Shown here one piece after another: positions 59,451 through 64,000 of a stretch of DNA of 64,000 nucleotides (its first letter is position 1; each line of letters starts with the position of its first letter). Made by a program: the position numbers and the translations under genes. Under the pieces are notes generated by a model, which made no database searches, was not told where the DNA came from, and saw only the letters and a list, made by a program, of their open reading frames with translations. This DNA comes from Bombus terrestris (Eukaryota > Arthropoda > Insecta > Hymenoptera > Apidae): NCBI RefSeq assembly GCF_910591885.1, contig NC_063279.1, forward strand, positions 2,914,001-2,978,000. Reading direction: 5' to 3'.

Positions 59451-62090
59451 GAACGATTCTATTTTGCGGCATACGTGCGTTATGTTTGTTCGTCTTGCCG
59501 GTTAGATAAAAATGTATTTTGTAAAATTATCGTATCCCTTTTACATCTCTTGTTTTATACGTTTTCTTTTCTTCGCTACTGTAGTTCCAAAGCTAATGAA
59601 TTTGGTAAAGTTTAGTGAGAGCGCCAAGAGTTCCAATTAAATTTATATACACGAATTATTGCAGAAGTATTGGATATGATTCGAAATACGCTGAACATAC
59701 GATTTTCAAGAGATGGATAGGAAGATATCGATAGACAGTAATGAACAGCGATATTCCAGCCAACTCCTTCACGACAAGGATCCTAACCTAATAAGCAATA
59801 AGTAAAACTCTGGCGGATGTCGGGGATTAATTGAAGGATCAGCTTTTAAATTCGTCGTGATCGAATTGTAGGAGTCGTTAAAACCGATAATTGCCAAGCC
59901 ACCTCAAGTGCATGAAGAATCGCATATTTCCCCGATGTGTCCTTAAAATCCTTTCAAATATCAGGTGTTTGCGTTCAATCTCCATTTGACATATTTATAA
60001 AAATATTGATCAAACGTTAAATGCCATTAAAATCTATCACATGTAATAATGTCAATATTCCATGTTACATTTCCCTGAAAAATATCATTTCGAAATAAAC
60101 GTGAAAGTAATTGATCAATGAAGATTTGTGAGTTTTCAGCTTCGGATGTAAAAATTGTTCGTTTTCAATTTCAAATATTCTGTTCCTTTCGCGCGATTAC
60201 AATTTCGGCTTAAAAAAAAAAAAAAAAAGAAAATAAAGAAGACAATTTTGCAAAACACGTTGGAGTTGAAAATTGCTGGACAGGTCGTAACGTTAACGAA
60301 AATATCGCGTTCGCTTAATGAATCGTTCTGATTAAGCGATACTGTAAACTGCCAGCAGGATGTTTTACAAGAGATTTAATTTCTATCCAGGACAAAGGAT
60401 GTGCCCGAGAGATTGCCTTAATGGCGTGACACGATAAATTTCGTGAATGCAGCATCTCGAGCAGCTGGTTTAAGTACAGCATCGGTCGATTGCGTGATTG
60501 AAACGCGGACGAATTTCTCGAATAAAAGCAATCTTAACAATTTCTCACGAAATAATGAGCGAGCCAGATCAATTTTCTCTCCGGCGTTTCTTCCCGGACG
60601 ATCGATCGAACTTCGTTGAAACGTTTCGTCTTTTCCTACCTCGCTTTAACTTCAATTGTTTCGAACCAGTTGTTTTCCAACCAAGTTAAACGATCTGAGG
60701 AAGGTGTCTTGGACATGTCTGATTGATATTAATAGATAATTGGAAATAGCTTCCCTTTCGATTTCATTGTTGGATATTGTCAATAGTAGAAGTAATTATC
60801 GCTCGATATCGACGACGTTAAAATTTTGTTATTCCTGCCTGAGATTTGATTTGTTGCATAATTAATCGGTTGTTTGATAAATTAAGGAACACAGTAAAAC
60901 GATAATATTACATTTTTATTCACTATGAATATTATATTTTAATTTAATAAAATAAATTGGAATCTACGATTGTTTCTAACACCTTCGTATGTACACACAT
61001 ATAGCATAATAATTAATAAAGTGCAAGCCTAATTTCACTGTTATCCTTGATACGCCAGATATCGGTAACTCGTCATATGAATAAATAGCGTTCCTATCGT
61101 TCGTAGAATGTTCACTATACTCAGTTACATAACGAATTAGAAAAATTACACTTAAGGTTTCCAACAGCAAACGGTATCAACGAAGCTATATCGCCTTCCT
61201 TATAAATTCTCCCATAGCGCATGATTGAAAAATCCTACTCGCGTTACGTAACCCCTGTGAGGTTTCCACGAAGCCCGTGTAACGTTCAATGAAAACTCAT
61301 CGATTAGATATAGCGCGACTACGTGTACATACACGTACATACGTAGGTGTACGTAACTTCCGGAAGCGCAATCCCAACAAGGATCTTGAACGTGGTGAAA
61401 AACCGCAGGCGGCGGCTGCTGCGCGACTCTGAAGCGACGTCGTGAAAACGATTCGCGCGGTTTAACGAGACTTCGAGGGTTGCAGTCGCTGCTAGGCAGC
61501 GTTAGACAGCGTTAAGTAAATTTATGGTGGTTGTGAGCAGCAGCTGAAAGACTATACGAGGCTTGATCGCTCCGAGTCAATTAAACGAAATGGTAAATAC
61601 GAAGGTAACGACACCGGCTGAACCGGCACAATGGCACTAACGACGATTTATTATGGAAATACGAAAGTCGGCCGAATCGTGGGCGCATGTCGAAGAAATC
61701 GATAGGAGTTTTTAATTAAAGTGGCAATAATGTTCCCGCTAAGCCGCTCCCGACAGCGAATGACTGCGATTGAATTTCATTTCCTCGGAAAAGAAACGTG
61801 GCTTGCTTCGAGAAGCGCTACGATTTCTCCGTGCAAAGATATTTAAATTGATCCGACTGAAATATTACATCTTTTTGCGACGCTTCCCACGTGAATATAC
61901 GCCGAAAGAAGCGTTTAGAACGGTATTTTGCAGTTTTCTCTAAATTTCCTTTTATTACATTTATTTCTCTGTTTTCCGAATAAATCGTGAGCTGTTAATG
62001 AATATGACAGACACGTGTAAGAAATATACGTCATATTTATAAGTATCAAAGCATCTGTCAGCCTCGTGAGAATGCTAATGCTACTTGATC
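59451..62090. other. 2.6 kb non-coding stretch
   Basis: A run of A at 60211-60228. GC-richer at 61370-61760. No gene or other repeat recognised. Confidence 0.42.
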
Positions 62091-62092
62091 TA

Positions 62093-62144
62093 TTGGATTG
62101 GCAACTAAAATTACCACCTAATAATAACTTAGTTGCCAATCCAA
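62093..62144. mobile_element. 52-bp hairpin MITE with perfect 16-bp inverted ends
   Basis: TTGGATTGGCAACTAA at the left is perfectly complementary to TTAGTTGCCAATCCAA at the right, with only about 20 bp between. TA flanks at 62091-62092 and 62145-62146. Same end type as 59388-59448 and 43029-43257. Confidence 0.8.
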
Positions 62145-62146
62145 TA

Positions 62147-64000
62147 AATTATCAATTAATCGGCTACAATTTTATATTCCTGTAAAAGAACACACATTAA
62201 AAGTTTCTAGAAGCTACTTCCAAAAGAATTATACAAGAAATAATGCTAATTATATATATGTAAATAGATTTATTCTTTTATCGATCGATAAGGTTTCCGA
62301 CGAATTAAGTAGAACGTCGATGAAACGCTGCTATCGCCAGAGTACGTAGGAAAACTTCGCCTTCGTCATTTCACTTGCGAACAATGTCCCATTCGGTAGT
62401 CATGTTTCACCGTTTTCCGATGTCTGGTAGTAATAGCGAGTGGCAAGTGTTTCTTCGCAGACAGTACTTACGAGCGGCGATGCACACGATCTTACAGAAC
62501 GAGCTTCGTGTACGAGCGAACTTTAGTCTACCACGAAGACGTAGAATCGCACGGAACGAGCCATAATGGCGGTGTAATTGGATTTAGCGATATAAAGTCG
62601 GGTTTAGTCGGCTCGAAGTCACTTGCTGCTCGACAACCGTCACGTCGTTCATTGCTACGATATGTTCATTAAAAGTTGGTTACGTACTTTGACACGGTCT
62701 GGTTTAACGAACGTGTCGATATGATCGAACGACGTCGCAGACGAATAAAAATCCACACCTTTTACATTCGACGCGGATCGATCGAACGTTTGATGAACTG
62801 CTCCTCTCGCGACTGATCGCTCCCCACTGTTTAACAAGCTGCGACTTTTCGTTTACTTTGCGAATCCCATACGTTCGTTCCTCTCTCGTATCTTCTTTAC
62901 TTTTTGATTTTTCGTTTGAGTAAGGAACGTCCTACGTTGATGGCAAATTTTTAGAGAAATCGAAAGGGACAACTTTTCTTCGCGTTTGAATTTCCTATGA
63001 TTTAATTTCGCGATTACCAAAGGGAGCTGACTATGACGAATTAACCGGGGAACTGCGATTTTTTTGCTGCCAACACGTTACGCATAAACGAAGAAGTATT
63101 TAATATTCTACTGTCCCAACTAGTATTCTATCGCGTTTTAACAAGATATCTCGGATTCTTCGTATTAAGAGCAATTACGAATCGATCAGTTGGAAAGTTT
63201 TCGCTGAGTCGTCGCGCGAATTCATTTTTCGTTTAATTCGTCTGTTTGATTATACAGAGAGAGTTAGAAAAGTTTTGGGACGTTAGTTTCAGCGAGTAAA
63301 CAAAATCCTATCCCGTTTTCGCAAACTCCATTACGACCGGTCCTATGGATACGCTATAAATCGTGATGGAAGCGTGTTTACGCGCGAGAACCTGTAACGT
63401 TTGGAAATTCCCATTTCGCGTTATTTTATCGTTTCCAAATTGAATGAAAACGAAATTCGACGGCGTTGCAAAACGTGGAACTGGATTCGTTCGTAGGTAC
63501 AGTAGCTCGCGAAAGTATTTCAACGCTTATCATAGAAAATTTCTATGCATACATTGTGCGTGTTAGTGTTAGTGTGTGTTGTGTGTGTATGTATATGCAT
63601 CAAATATTTTCAAACTTCATCAGGATTATAACGAGACACGACTATCGTGGTTATTTCAAACCAAACTGAAGATCTATATAAAAAATCAGAAGATATTCTT
63701 CAGAAACGTATATTTAGTAACAAATTAATATTTCTCGCGAACAAGCTTATATGATAATTAAACGATACACTAGGTATTTGTTTGAAACTTTACCAACAAT
63801 TACGACGAATATATACACGGTGGTTTGAAAACTCTCAAGCGCGTTGTTTTCTAATAACATCTTTATATTCGATAGCGTGAATATCTTACGAAATATGTAG
63901 GATGATAAAGACTGTACAGAAACGAACAAATAGAATGTATCGTTGGTTAGATAGGTGGTGATAGTGAAATTTTATCGCAGCGCTAATGAAATTTCAAAAT
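62147..64000. other. non-coding stretch to the window end
   Basis: GC-richer at 62330-62870. A GT-rich simple stretch lies at about 63556-63597. No gene recognised. Confidence 0.42.

Overview
The window looks like insect nuclear DNA, most likely from an aculeate hymenopteran and probably a bee. It is AT-rich but CpG is not depleted, coding density is essentially nil, many short decayed transposons are present (mariner-type MITEs, 5'-truncated LINEs, solo LTRs, a piggyBac relic), and microsatellites are long. Nothing prokaryotic is present: no operons, CRISPR arrays or ribosome binding sites. The species call is inference; no marker gene is available.

No intact protein-coding gene could be supported. 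Apart from reading frames that exist only because of a microsatellite, no frame exceeds 134 codons. A rough estimate for this base composition gives a couple of frames that long by chance in 64 kb. The only coding sequence recognised is transposon debris: the C-terminus of a jockey-type LINE reverse-transcriptase ORF (about 19.9-20.0 kb, minus), C-termini of a second LINE family (2.0 and 3.2 kb, minus), and the cysteine-rich C-terminus of a piggyBac-like transposase (51.5 kb, minus). The window is therefore intergenic or lies inside very large introns. A few GC-richer stretches could be conserved regulatory DNA or short exons and are flagged at low confidence.

Layout. 0-6 kb: an unremarkable stretch with a possible TATA/CRE cluster, a mariner MITE (1.4 kb) and three copies of a short LINE family, called family P here after its TGTCCAGCTGGACA palindrome; one copy is interrupted by a duplicate of sequence from 1 kb upstream. 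6-15 kb: mostly unique DNA, a 457-bp-period duplication and two more family P copies. 15-26 kb: a mariner-MITE-rich zone. It includes one MITE split by a LINE, one split by a solo LTR, an inverted paralogue of the latter without the LTR, and a roughly 690-bp compound ATT/ACT/ACTACC microsatellite. 26-39 kb: mostly unique, with a tiny family P copy, one half of each of two long-distance inverted repeats, and a 358-bp tandem duplication. 39-45 kb: a LINE 3' end, a clean solo LTR with a CTAG target duplication, a mariner MITE and a second MITE family with a nearby inverted copy. 45-49 kb: a two-unit, 605-bp higher-order tandem repeat. 49-56 kb: the piggyBac relic, a tRNA-like (SINE-like) segment and an LTR-like repeat. 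56-64 kb: unique DNA with two very small hairpin MITEs.

No genes work together here. What the sequence records is mobile-element history: repeated 5'-truncated retrotransposition with target-site duplications, nested insertion, LTR-LTR recombination, and local duplication in tandem and inverted orientation. Divergence comparisons were made by eye.
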